64,000 nucleotides of DNA from Euonymus europaeus (taxonomy: Eukaryota; Streptophyta; Magnoliopsida; Celastrales; Celastraceae). The stretch is from assembly GCA_963580455.1 (NCBI GenBank), contig OY756957.1, positions 28,860,501 through 28,924,500 of the forward strand. The letters are read 5' to 3'. Of this stretch, positions 48,801-60,507 are shown in pieces; position 1 is the stretch's first letter; every line of letters begins with the position of its first letter. The position numbers and the translations under genes were made by a program. The notes under the pieces are model-generated. The model did not search any database and was not told the DNA's origin. It worked only from the letters and a program-made list of their open reading frames with translations.

Positions 48801-49534
48801 CATCTTACAAAGGGCAGAGACAAAAGGAAAAGAATTTTCAGGATCCACAATAGAGTATTTTCAACACCCTATGGATGTAGAAACTAGAATATCTGTTACA
48901 TGGTTGCAAACTTTTTTCTTTCAAGTTAGTTTCTGTTACGATGGTTTCTCCTTAAACTTGACACCACAGCTATAGAAATCAACACCGAGGATACAAGTTT
49001 GCAGCCATACAAAAGATATTCTATTTTCTAAGTAATGAAAACCAGCCAAAATAAGTGAATGAAAATTAATTTAAGAAGATGTAATCTAAAGCAAAAATTT
49101 CCCAAAATTTCCATTTGACTGGAACAAACAACAAATTTGGCAATAGTTTTCAGTCACACGACGCAGTAGAACCAAAATGATTCACCCAGAAAGTGAACCC
49201 CATTAAATTGGAAACTACATCAGCTTCCTAAAGAAGCAGCCAAATACAACACAACAAGGGCAGGCAAAATAATCCTCCCTTCACAATTTGACGCAGTTCA
49301 TTAAGTAATCTAAGATCTAAGATCACAGAAAGTTCCTCAATTGCACATAGCTAGGTCTGTACATGCAAGAATGCACAAACCTTTTTTTATAAGCAACACA
49401 AAAACTCATCGCAATGTCAAAGAGAGAGTGAGCAAGGAAGGGCGGGAAGGTTAAGTACCTTGGACATAGAAGCAGTCCATGTCAACGTGGGCAATGACTC
49501 TCGCACCAGAAGATTCTGGTCTCGCCACCGGCAT
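42830..49534 (-). CDS. POLH: DNA polymerase eta (Y-family, 723 aa, 16 exons)
   Basis: A translesion polymerase that copies past UV dimers in the nucleus. Exons in order: 49459-49534, 48455-48575, 48253-48364, 47995-48162, 47105-47269, 46919-47022, 46617-46736, 46070-46193, 45158-45271, 44833-45048, 44414-44522, 44212-44330, 44050-44122, 43815-43957, 43213-43321, 42830-43128. All junctions are GT-AG and phases agree. The N-terminus is MPVARPESSGARVIAHVDMD, with catalytic acids at D18 and D20 and at SIDE (118-121). The finger/palm region and little finger follow (TWLWNIARGISG, LLPKSHGSGKTFPG). A ubiquitin-binding motif lies at 679-698 (DQSVIDELPPEIQVEIRAAL) and a C-terminal PCNA-binding-like SISHYF at 712-717. 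No break was seen. The length is somewhat above the roughly 670 aa of the Arabidopsis protein. Confidence 0.93.
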
Positions 49535-49680
49535 TCTTCAATTCTTCTCCCTCCAATCGCAATTACAATCCCAGAGAAAAGAAGAGTACGAAAAATATTG
49601 TTCTTATTCCAAAAGCAGCCGTAACAGGAGTAACACTAGCGGAAAGGCAGCAGTTATTTATTTTTTTATGATCAGCTAGT

Positions 49681-50024
49681 GATGTTCATATTTATGAGGT
49701 CATTGTACTCGGGTAATTGATTAACGAGCTCATTTCATATTATAAATTAGGGAGAAACAGATTTGATAAACCCTAATGAATTAATAACTAATTATAATTA
49801 AATTAAATAAATGTTTAGCGTAGAATAATTAGTTAAAATAGATAAATAAATAGAATAATTAAATGTGAATTATCATGAATTCACAGAATATGAGTTATAT
49901 ATCATTTTATTTCATCATTTTCTTAATCTATATGTAAACACGAAGCCGTTCTCCATATGCATATTTAGGCAGCAGTCTAAATGGCATGAACTGTATTCAT
50001 TAAATCCATATAGGAAAGGTTTAC
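49681..50024. other. AT-rich intergenic DNA
   Basis: Between the polymerase promoter side and the 3' end of the glycosyltransferase; nothing recognised. Confidence 0.5.
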
Positions 50025-51449
50025 TCAATTGCTTGTAGTTAAGTTGTCAATCAGGGATCCTAATGATACATAAGAAGATCCATTTTCAATCACAGCCACT
50101 CTACTCTTCTCCATCATCTCCTTAACCTTCCTTCTGATCTCACCATCACCGTCAATCAGACTCCTTATACCTCTCTCCAACTCCTCCGCCAACACCAAAT
50201 CACTGCCCTTCCTGTAATCCACTCTTATCTCGACTGCCAATTCTAATTCTCTCACTAATTGAAAGGCATTCATTTGTTGCTCAGCATACAACGGCCAAGT
50301 AGCAATTGGCACACCATACCATAGGCTCTCCAGTATAGAATTCCATCCACAATGCGATACAAACCCTCCGATTGATCGGTGAGCCAAGATCTTCGCTTGT
50401 GGGACCCATCCGCATACCAGACCAATCCCATCCGTCCGATCTAGAAAACCTTCTGGCAATACATCTTTCATATTTGTATACTCGCCAGGAAGATCTAACT
50501 TCCCCTTTGGAGGCTCACGGACTGACCACAAGAACGGAAGCCCACTCCTCTCGAGCCCAAGCCCAATCTCCTTCATCTGGGCTTCACTGAGACTGCCCAT
50601 GCTTCCAAAACACAAGAACACCACTGACGACTCGAGCTGACTGTCCAACCACTCCATAATTCCTTCATGACGGGCCCGGTCCGGATGCCACCGCTCCGAT
50701 CCATCAAAGTCAAGCACCGGCCCAACTGGATAAACAGACGATAACGCGCTGTTCGAAATCGAATTGATCGCGTGAGACTCAAGCTCTCGATACGTATTTA
50801 CGATGATACCCTTGGCCTCTCTGTACCTTCTTCCATGGCGTACGCACCAGGAGTACGCGTCTTTCTTCACCAATACTATCGAGGGCAACACTGAATGGGG
50901 CAGTGGGTTAGCAAAACTAGGGATGGTTAACTCGGTTTCCGAGTCAACAAGTTCAGTGGTAAGTCGCGTGTCCAAGATCGGCAAGTGGAGCATAAGCCCA
51001 AGAAAGCTAGCCGGAGATGCAAAGAAAATATACGAAGGAATACCAAGTTCATTAGCAACGTCGATCATCGATGTACTGAACATGTCCACGAATAACCCAG
51101 CGACTCGGACCGTGTCAGAAGCCGCGTCGAGCTCTGATTGCTCGGTGATGGCATGTTTTACATGGGATTTGTGTTTTTCAATGAAGAGAGACAAGTAAGC
51201 TATAGAAGATTGGTACTGATCAGGCGATGGAGGGTCCTCGGTAGGGAGGAGAACGAACTTGACATCGTTGGTAGAGGCGGCGCGTGATCGAACATACTCG
51301 TTGACTATTGGTCTCTCATTAAGGGTGATGATGAGGATACTGGCGGAGATTCGACGGTCGCGATGGACGAGGCGGTGAGCGAATTCGACGGCTGGAACAA
51401 GGTTTCCGATTGCAGGTGTAGAGACAAAGAAGACGTGGTATTTCGTCAT
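50025..51449 (-). CDS. UDP-glycosyltransferase, family 1, UGT71/88-like (474 aa)
   Basis: A cytosolic enzyme that moves sugar from a UDP-sugar to small acceptors such as phenolics or hormones; the acceptor cannot be read from sequence. It is a single exon of normal length. The PSPG donor-binding box runs from W348 to Q391 (WVPQAKILAHRSIGG, HCGWNS, then E and Q at the end), which favours UDP-glucose. Asp122 (FVDMFSTS) matches the usual catalytic partner. The catalytic histidine normally found in the N-terminal PGxGH motif is Asn16 here (TPAIGNLVP). The start is the first ATG; a tatattaaa TATA-like box lies about 75 bases upstream (near 51526). Confidence 0.92.
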   Translation of the reverse strand: MTKYHVFFVSTPAIGNLVPAVEFAHRLVHRDRRISASILIITLNERPIVNEYVRSRAASTNDVKFVLLPTEDPPSPDQYQSSIAYLSLFIEKHKSHVKHAITEQSELDAASDTVRVAGLFVDMFSTSMIDVANELGIPSYIFFASPASFLGLMLHLPILDTRLTTELVDSETELTIPSFANPLPHSVLPSIVLVKKDAYSWCVRHGRRYREAKGIIVNTYRELESHAINSISNSALSSVYPVGPVLDFDGSERWHPDRARHEGIMEWLDSQLESSVVFLCFGSMGSLSEAQMKEIGLGLERSGLPFLWSVREPPKGKLDLPGEYTNMKDVLPEGFLDRTDGIGLVCGWVPQAKILAHRSIGGFVSHCGWNSILESLWYGVPIATWPLYAEQQMNAFQLVRELELAVEIRVDYRKGSDLVLAEELERGIRSLIDGDGEIRRKVKEMMEKSRVAVIENGSSYVSLGSLIDNLTTSN

Positions 51450-51599
51450 GGTTTTGGTGCGTCGTTGTTTTTGGGTTTCTGCCTTTCTGGCTTTTCAGAT
51501 GACTGGGCATAGTAAATACTTTAATATAGGCGGTATTTCTTTGCCTCCACAATCAATCTATGAATAGAAAATCCTAGGTGGGGTCGTCAACACCATTAC

Positions 51600-53329
51600 C
51601 TACCCTCTTTTACCATCCATTCTACTCCACAGTGCAAGAGCAGAAAAAACTGGTCTGGGTTTGATCTAAAAATCAAGGATACAAAAAATTGATCCGAACT
51701 ATTTAATAAATGATTAAATGATACCCTCTTTTGTTTTCGATGCATGATTCGGGTTTCGAAGGCAGGCTAGGGATTAAATTTGCATTTGAAAACAATTATC
51801 CGACCAATTAAGAAAAATAAAAAATTTCAAAAATTGAACTCTCTATAGTCTATCCTTAAAACAGACTACAGTTTCTTTTGCCAAGTAGTCCTAAAAAGGT
51901 AAAAAGGATGAAAACTGAAAATGAAGCAAAAATTCAAGTTATGCTTCTTGCCGCCTTCTTCAAACCCCTTGCCACACAATTTAAGAATGATTTTCCATCT
52001 AATTCAAATTCTTGCAACGAATACAACCCTCTTTTTTTCTATGACATCAATCAATGTAAGAATGACACCAGGAATCCTGCAGTTTAAATGAATTCCGCAA
52101 TATCCATAGAAGGATACATCCACCAAAAGATTCCAGCGGTAAACACACGTCAATGCAAATTCCAACTGATCTAAAATGCCATTCGACCAGCAAGCATGCT
52201 TTCAGATATCCTTTTGTCTATGGCCGCATCAACCAAGCTCATCTGAAACACGCAACAACAATAGTGATGATCAGATGGGAACCATAACTACCACTGACTG
52301 TCTGACTTGGACATAACCATATATTTTTAAAGCTTAATCCTACGATGGAGATGCCAAAGTTTGCGAAAGAAGCTGGCCTGGGCCAAAAGTCTGAGTTCGC
52401 TGTTCAACCATAAAAAATTGCAAGGATGCTACATATAGAAAATTTCTCTTGGGTATCCTCTTGTTCCATTCATACCCCCTAGCTTCCAGTTTAAGTACAG
52501 GGAGACTGAATTACAAGACGTTCTTAACTGAGAACGATTGCTAGGACGAAGAATCCTCAAGTCCTTTCCAGCAAGCTTGTCTAAATAGATTAAACTAAAC
52601 TACCAGCATAAAAATATGCATATAACTCCTTGAGTCTTTTGACGTCCGCACTGTAGGTGGCAATGGCATGCAAAGTGCAAACCAGAGCATCCAAGTACAA
52701 AAACAAATATCATGCTAGTTAAAAGTTATCCGATTAATAGATACATCTTCTTTCAGCAACTGCTTTATTTTCTTGAACTAAGGCAAAAATTGGAAATCGT
52801 ACAGAAAATACCTCTTTAAATAGGTAACACCATGTAAAAAATGGTATCTTAAAAGGTGAAACATAAAACCTATTCATCTAGTTAGATACGCAAGCCAACT
52901 CCAAATATTATATTTGATAATTCTTAGATGCTTCTGCACAACTGAACAAGAGAAATACTATATAAAAGTCTTATAAAATCCTACCGGTAAGAGCTCTTCA
53001 TTGTGCTAATCTCACTAATCTCACAGTTGCAACAGGGACAATACTGATAAACTACTTGAAGCGAGAAGATGAATGGTTCGTCACCTAACCAGAATGAAAG
53101 CCCGAAGCAGCTTTAGCGACTCAGAATGAAAAGGGGAAACTCTCGATTCATGCAATCAGAAAGTACCACTCTTAAAAGCACTTGATATGCTATGAAAGAA
53201 AATAAGTTCATGGTGAAGTACAGGCATATCTCATGTCCCAACACTCGTATGCAAGAGTCATATCAATTCATTTAACGGAAAAAGCAATAATGAACACAAA
53301 ATGATACAAGAGTATGATTCCAAACCAAA
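51600..53329. other. Intergenic region, possibly 3'UTR of the VMA21-like gene at its right end
   Basis: Mostly non-coding. On the minus strand an acceptor (gtttcag) at about 52243-52249 precedes an open stretch (ATGAGCTTGGTTGATGCGGC). It could be joined to the donor-like tctgag/gtttgg at about 53330, which suggests a spliced 3'UTR or an unrecognised exon. Confidence 0.35.
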
Positions 53330-53434
53330 CCTCAGATGTAAAGTAAACATCGATATCAAGAGCAGCCCGAGCAGACTGAACATATGACAATGTTGCACCA
53401 TAAGATCCCCACTTCCCTAAAGCCACCCAGCATC

Positions 53435-54153
53435 TCAATTCATTGCCCCTCTTCTATGAAAGGGAAAAGGCAGAAGTTTTGTGTATTCTTCCTCTTCCTT
53501 CTTCTGGGAATCAGTTCTGTCCATAGACTGTTTTACACTAGCTTTGGCCTCTGCAAGAAACCCAGGATCAGGTTCGTGTTTATCTGAAGGTTCCTTCATT
53601 GCCATATAAATGTAGAAGGCGATGACAATGTTGACTGATATGACAGCAAAGAATCCACTCAACAGTGTTAGAGAATATGGTGACAATTGATCTGCACCTG
53701 TTCCCAATGAAAGAGAAAAAAATGCTTACTCTCTGGGATCACTCACAGTACCAAAAGCATAAACCAACATATAACCAATCTCTACTAGCTAACACCTATT
53801 GGTAGATCCTCTTCAATTTTTGGATCCAGTAACTACATACTAGTGATCTGATCTACTGTGGTAAATCTGTCGAGCAATTCATGACCAGATCTACCGAGGA
53901 AATTTGGGAAAAACAATATTGAAATCAAAAATAAGTCAGACACAATGATGCTTAAAACCACAGAGAAACAGAATCTTAGGGCACATTTGTGTCAACTCTT
54001 TCTAGGATAATTGATGTAACATTTTTTTCTTAGAATTGAAAGCCAAATAATCTTACCAGGAAACAAATCGTGGTTAAAAGCGGATAATATTGCAACAGGA
54101 GCAACCCACATAAGCATTGATGCAACGAAAATTTTCTTTATTACTGCTGCCAT
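53435..54153 (-). CDS. VMA21-like V-ATPase assembly factor (119 aa, two exons)
   Basis: VMA21 proteins are ER membrane chaperones for assembly of the V0 sector of the vacuolar proton pump. Exons are 54057-54153 and 53435-53697, joined in phase 1. The protein begins MAAVIKKIFVASMLMWVAPV, which is the first membrane helix, then FNHDLFPGADQLSP in the luminal loop. A second helix follows (LTLLSGFFAVISVNIVIAFY), then a charged C-terminal tail (KEPSDKHEPDPGFLAEA). Length and topology fit the family. A 5'UTR intron is likely (donor at about 54338, acceptor just before the ATG). Confidence 0.88.
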
Positions 54154-54399
54154 GGCACCTCCTCCTACTACACGGGAAAAAAAACAATACTACTGTAAGA
54201 AGAAGAACAATTTGCTGCGATCTTGGCTTCATACATACACCATCATCACCAGATAATGGAAATGCCTCACATAGATCAACATCATCATCACTGTTGAAAG
54301 TGAAATCGAACAAAACAAAGAACGAAATTTCACTTACATAGGAGTGAGTGGAGGCGAACAGATGAGCGTCAATCAGAGAACAAGTTTTGGTACTGATGA

Positions 54400-55060
54400 G
54401 GACCTGGTTGAATAAATAAAATAAAAAAATTCAATTTGATCAGAGGGAATAACAGTTAATTAATTTATTAATTACTAACTTTATTTACCTATAAAATAGG
54501 GTGACGTATATTAAAGAATTTAAATATTTAAAATAATTTATTTCATATAAAATGGTCATTAACCCTACTTTTTTAAACATATTTGTAAAAAGTCAGAAAA
54601 TATTTGTTATTTGTTGTGAGATAAAAAAAGAATAATTTTGTAATTGTAAGTTCAAATGTTATTCATTAACAGTTGCATTTTATATCACATGACTTTGTAT
54701 CTCACAGGATCTCATTGTATTATTATAATGGAATAACAGATTCTATAACGTACTGTTACAAATTGAATACGCATGGAATGATGGAATACGCATGGAATGA
54801 CAATGGAATAACGTATTTCACTTTACTATTGTTATTATTCCATTATATTAGTATTATTTCATGGAGAAATTAGGCTTAGGTCCAAATTTACTAACTTTTA
54901 AGAGTAAAATGACAGTTTTTTTTTTGTTAGTTAAGGTTCAGCTGATTTTTAAATTTATTGAATTAAGGACAAAACTTGAAATTGTAGATTTGTCATTGTT
55001 ATTTCAATTAAATATGATTGAAAACTTATTTTTCTCACTGCGAATGCTTCCGACTTTGGA
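54400..55060. other. AT-rich intergenic DNA
   Basis: No feature supported apart from short imperfect repeats (catggaatga at 54770-54800). Confidence 0.5.
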
Positions 55061-55063
55061 TTG

Positions 55064-57020
55064 AGGAGAGGCCAGTGGCGTAGGAATCATGAGGTCAAGA
55101 CGAATCCAACTACATTGGCCTTGCCAATATTCGGCATCGAAAACTGTCGATTCGTGGCAAAACGTTCATAATACATTTGGTCTCAATCTGATTGTTTCTC
55201 GTGTCAGATAGAGGTGAGATTAGTGGCCTTAGAATCGTTAGGCCGAGACAAATCCAACGTCACTAGACTTGTCAAGATCTGACATTGGAAACTTCCAAAT
55301 CAAGGCAAAATAGTCGGCACCAATCAGAACGTGTTTTATCTCGATCTAGCCGTTTCTGGAAACGGATCGAGATGGGACCAGTGGCTTTGAATTCATCTTG
55401 GTCGGACAATTTCAACGTCACTGGTCTCGCCTCAATCCATCATCGAAAAGTGATTACCTGGTCAAAAAATATTTTCGAAGATTCTACAGAGAAAAAATAT
55501 TTTCTACAGATAAAAATAACACTGTACATTTTATGATGATATTATTGGCCCATTATGTAGGTCTTGCTTCAGGTGCTTCCAATGGTAAGAATTTGTTGGA
55601 TTTAGTGAATCTGAACTTTCTAGTTCATCATTTGGAACATATGTTTTTAATAGCAAATCTAGGTTTTGATCTGTCAAATAGAGAAAAAAATAGTTCTACA
55701 GGAAAAAAGAGTTCTAACCAATTTTGGAAGTTTGAACCCCGGTGTTTAGGGTATCCGAGTCCGTTAGGGTTTAGTAGTTAGAACCCTAGGGTTTAGCACT
55801 TGTGACATTTAATATTTTAGTAGTGAATCCGTTCCTTGAGTCCATTAGGGTTTAACGAATTCGAGCCTTGAGTTTTATCACTTGGGACATAAAGGTTTAG
55901 TAGTGAATCTGTGCTTTGGGTTTGTCGAATAGAGAAAAAAATTACATAGAAAAAAATTGTACAGAGAAATATAGGTTATAAAGAGAATAAGAGTTATGCA
56001 CTAACAATAGAACGAAAAATGTGATTTCATATTTTTTGGCCTGACTTTTATGTCGGAACCTTGGGTTCATCACTTGGGACATAGAATTTTATTATTGAAT
56101 CCGAGCTTTGAGTCTATTGTATAGAGAAAAAAGATATTTTACGAAGAGAAAGTGATTCTAAAGATAAATAAAGGTTCTACAGAGAAAAAGAGTTTTACAG
56201 AGAAATAAATGTTTTACAAAGAAATATAAGTTATAAAGAAAAAAGATATTGTATAGAGAAAAAAATATTTTACGATGAGAAAGTGATTCTAAAGATAAAT
56301 AAAGGTTCTACAAAGAAATATAGGTTCCACAGAGAAAAAGAGTTCTACAGAGAAATAAAATTTCTACAGAGAAATATAATTTATAAAAAGAAAAGGAGTG
56401 ATGCACTAGTAGTAGAAAGAAAATTGTGATATCGTATTTTTTAGCCTGACTTTTATGTCTGAACCTTGGGACATAGAGTTTTAGTATTAAATACGAGTTT
56501 TGGGTCTATTGCATAGAAAAAAGTGATTCTAAAGATAAATAAAGATTCTACAGAGAAATATAGGTTATACAGAGAAAAAGAGTTTTAAAATAATGATTTC
56601 ATATTTTTTAGCCTAACTTTTTTTGTCCGACCACCAAAATGATTGTCGTTGGTCTCAAAAGAAGCGCAACTATGAGAGGAGCAAAGCCCAACCTATGACA
56701 GCCAGAACAGAGGTCCATAGCAGCCGGAAAGCCACCGCGAAGCTCCGACGACGCCTCAAAACTTCTTTTCATTGCTGAAGCTGTTTCCAATGTTGGATCG
56801 AGGTAAGACTAGTGGCGTTGGAATCGTTTCGCCGATACAAATCCAACGCCACCAGTATCGCTTCAATCCGATGTCAGAAACGTCCAGATTGAGGCAAAAT
56901 GTGTTTCGAACATTTTGCCTTGATCCGACCTTTTCCGGCGGCGGATTGAGGAGAGACCACTGTCGTTGGACTTCTCTCGACGATACAATTTTAACGACAG
57001 TAGTCTCTTTTCGATCAGAT
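55064..57020. repeat. Family of hairpin-forming repeats with an AGAGAAA-rich middle
   Basis: Five units, at about 55064-55130, 55211-55273, 55365-55440, 56794-56870 and 56942-57020. Each carries an inverted repeat of the type gaccagtggcgttgg and ccaacgccactggtc around a variable loop. A second short hairpin (aggcaaaatgt/acattttgcct) is at about 56894-56922. Between units 3 and 5, 55440-56600 is a degenerate array of tctacagagaaa-like motifs. No gene is supported in this block. Confidence 0.65.
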
Positions 57021-57690
57021 GTTGGGAAGAGGGGCTTTTATTGTCGAAGATGAAGACCATGTGTAATAGATGAGAGAGATAGTTTGGGTAGTTTAATTAT
57101 TTTATCCTTATTTCTAATTTTTTAAATGAATTGGACCTCCTTCTAAATTAAACATGATTATGTCCTTTTATCTAATTTGCCCTTATTTCATTGTACTATT
57201 ATAATGGAATAACATATTTCATTATAATATAATATGTTATTCTATTGTAATAATACAATGGAATAATATATGGGATCCCATGAGATACAAACTCAAGGGA
57301 TATATATATCATTTTCGTATTCATTAATGGCAAAACTATCATTCATTTTGAATCTTTTAATATATTTTTGGTGAGATTAGTGTGTATGTACGTAGGGTTT
57401 GGGAATTGGTCATTATTGGAAGAGAGACAGTCGACGACCGCGGTTTGTAAGAGAGGGGTTGAATCGAACTGGATTTCTTCATCGGCGGTCAATCTCGGGT
57501 AAATATTGACGGGGTATTCGTTTTTTGGGAGATATAAAGATCACGTACCGACGGCTGCTGATGGTGGAGCAGCTGTTTGTTTCAGTTCTAATTATTCTGT
57601 TGTTGAATGTGCAACTACCCGGGATCATTGTCAGTTGTTTATGTTATTTCAGTTGTTTTTGAAGGTACATTGTCATTGTTATGAAGATCA
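57021..57690. other. Intergenic DNA
   Basis: AT-rich. The open frame at 57506-57748 has no recognisable domain and runs into the repeat that follows. Confidence 0.4.
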
Positions 57691-58700
57691 TTTGGCCTTT
57701 AGTTCTTTACAGTGTATGTATTTTTTTAGGAGGTATATGCTATGTTGATTTGCAGGGAAGACTTTTTCAGTATTTTTTTATTATGTGATAATCGTATGAT
57801 ACCTTGGTGATTTTGTTCATATTGCCTCTTGTTTATAATGATGGCGAACGGTGTTTTCCTTCCTTGCATTGTTCTTTAGATTCTTTGTTTTTTCATTTTT
57901 TTTATATTGTATGTATTTTTAGGGAGTTTTATGTTTTGTTAGTGTTATATTTTTTTGTTATAGGAAAGTTTGTTTCAGTAGGTTGAGTTTGGGTTTCTAA
58001 TTTTTTCTATTTTCCTTCATCGCATTTTCTTAAGATGCTTTGTTTTTTAGTTCTTTTGTACTGTATGTATTTTTGGGGAGTTTTATGCTTTGTTGATGTT
58101 ATATTTTTTGGTTACAGAGAAGTTTGTTTCAATATCATTGATTATGTGATACCCTTATGTTACATTGGTAGATATCATAGAGATATCACGCAAGTATCAC
58201 AAAGCAATCAGGGTATCATAGATTGTCATCAATTTGAAGCAGCATTCTCACATGAAATCTCGGTGTTCAACATGCTCTAGATGGGTATCATAGATTAATC
58301 ATAAATGTATCATAGATTAATCATAAGTGTATCATAGATTATCAGACGTGACATGGTGACAAAAATAATGGTGTAATTACATAAGACTAACCATCGTAGC
58401 TTTCAAAGTTTTACACAACAAGGGTTTGAAATATGTATCACACATATATGGTAAGGGTATCGCAAATTATCACAAGGAAACTTTGTGTCCAACTTGGTCT
58501 ATTATGTTCAATAAAATTTGAAGGGTATCACAAAGGTATCACATTCCAATCATAACAGCGTTTCGAGTGTGGTGATTGGTGAGCGTGGTTTGAGTATCAT
58601 GCCTGTTAGGGTATCACGATTCACGAGGCAATCAAATAAAATTTGAATTTTATGATGCAGATATATCACAGTTCACAAGACAATGAAATATAATTTGAAT
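57690..58700. repeat. Three tandem units of about 150-200 bp, then a TATCA-rich array
   Basis: Units near 57700, 57900 and 58050 share tgtatgtatttttNgggagttttatg and gaagtttgtttcag blocks. From 58150 to 58700 the motif tatca(t/c) recurs densely (for example atcatagattaatcataa). Confidence 0.65.
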
Positions 58701-60257
58701 TTTTGTGATACAGGGGCAATTTCGTAAAATAACATATTGAGTGACAAAAAATAAGACAAGTTTTTAGCGCCATATCTATGGCGCCCACAAGTTCAAAATG
58801 TTGTACCGACTTACAAATTTTACAAATTCCCTTATCCCCTACACTACACTACACTACCCTTCTAACTCTCTTACTTAAAACAGAGCAAGATATACAATGA
58901 CTACTCTACTTAACCCTCATCGCTTAACTCTTTAATAACTTAATCCAAGTAAACCGTGAATGAGAGAGTGAGAGTGTGGACGGAGTCTGTACAACTTCAA
59001 GAAGTGATTGGAGAAAGTAGAAAGAAACCATCGGATAGTCGAGTCTGATCAATGATCATTGTCTGCTCAGGCTTATGAAATTGGACCGGGCCTAGCCTAC
59101 ATAACAAAACCGGGCACAAAATACGCATGCTAATGGGCTTGGGATTCATTTCTTTATCGGTCTCTCCAATCCAGTAGATTTCATTTATGTTTTACGATTT
59201 TACCCTGTGTCTATACAAGCTTTGATATGTTAAAAATAAATGATTAATTAATTTTGACTTCTCACAGGAAAAGCTTGCCAGTCTTTCTTTGCTGAGCTCC
59301 AAATGAAAAATGAAAAAAAAGTACCTAGAAGCAAAATATTAGGTCACAGGATTGCTTCCATTATCATTTGTGCTTTATGTTCCTGTGTATTTCCACTGTA
59401 ATATGATAATTAATGATGGAATACAACAATCATGTTTGATGAAAAGACAACCTGAATAAACAAACATAAGCATTGGCTGCTTTCTCATATGCACCATCCT
59501 TAAAGAATGTCTCTCTTTCAAAAGCATTGCACTGACAATGGTTCTCCGCCATTGTTGGACTCCAAACTTGGTAATACTCAAATTACTCCCTCCAATAAAA
59601 GGAGGACACGTGTACACAATTCACTCAAAGGGGATGGGTAGTCACTAGAGTTATCAATGTGGTGAACTCGATATGCCGGGTGCACCATAGCGATGACCTT
59701 GGCCTACAAAGGTCAGCTCAATACAAGCCCATCAGGATGACCTTAGCCTACGGAGGTGACTACCGCATTTAAGTGGGATGGTTCTACTTTCCAAGAAAGA
59801 CGATTCAACTTCCCAAAACGTGTTTGGGATGATTATAAGAGCAGTTATTATTAGCAGTGTATACAAGAAGCTCTTTTTTAGATAAAATTTATACACTTTT
59901 TATATTACAATTGGTTAAAGAGTGAGAGCTCACATATATAGCAAGTTCGTTGGCTATAAACCTATACTGAACTGACTTAGGCATCAAAGCATCTTCCCTG
60001 GGAAACAACTAAGAGACCTTTGCTTATCTTTGATTCTTTTGTAGGTTAATGATGTAAATAAGCCGACGTGATTCTGACCGACTGAGATCCCTTCAACACT
60101 GACGAATTTTGAACATCATCAGAATTATATGCATTTGCTCTTCTAGCAATAAGTCAGTGAAGTCCTTCACAAGCTTTTGAAGTTGTAATAGAATTCGGTG
60201 ATCTGTGATTCTAAGCAATATTTTTGAGTTCTCTTGTGTTTTTTTTAAACTGCGAAT
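58701..60257. other. Intergenic DNA
   Basis: No supported gene. 59640-59830 is less AT-rich and contains two related blocks (gatgaccttggcctacaaagg and gatgaccttagcctacggagg). Confidence 0.45.
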
Positions 60258-60393
60258 GATACAAATAAAGTTTGTCATTTAGATAACTGACATGCGCATA
60301 AACTCGAACCATTAGCCACGAACGCGATACAAATAAAGTTTGTCATTTAGATAACTGGCATGCGCATAAACTCGAACCATTAGCCACGAACGC
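60258..60393. repeat. 68-bp direct tandem duplication
   Basis: Two copies (60258-60325 and 60326-60393) starting gatacaaataaagtttgtca and ending gccacgaacgc, with one difference seen (ctgacatg or ctggcatg). It lies just downstream of the ZIP gene. Confidence 0.9.
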
Positions 60394-60507
60394 ATATTGA
60401 GGTGCTTGTTGTTGATTTGTAGAAAGAATTGTTGTCTACGGTAACATGCTTAAAAATTATAAAACAAGACAATTTTATTGTCCTAAACCAGCACAGCTTA
60501 GCCTCAA

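Noticed and set aside
49479..49679. Plus-strand 66-codon ORF
   Set aside because: It is antisense to exon 1 of the polymerase eta gene.
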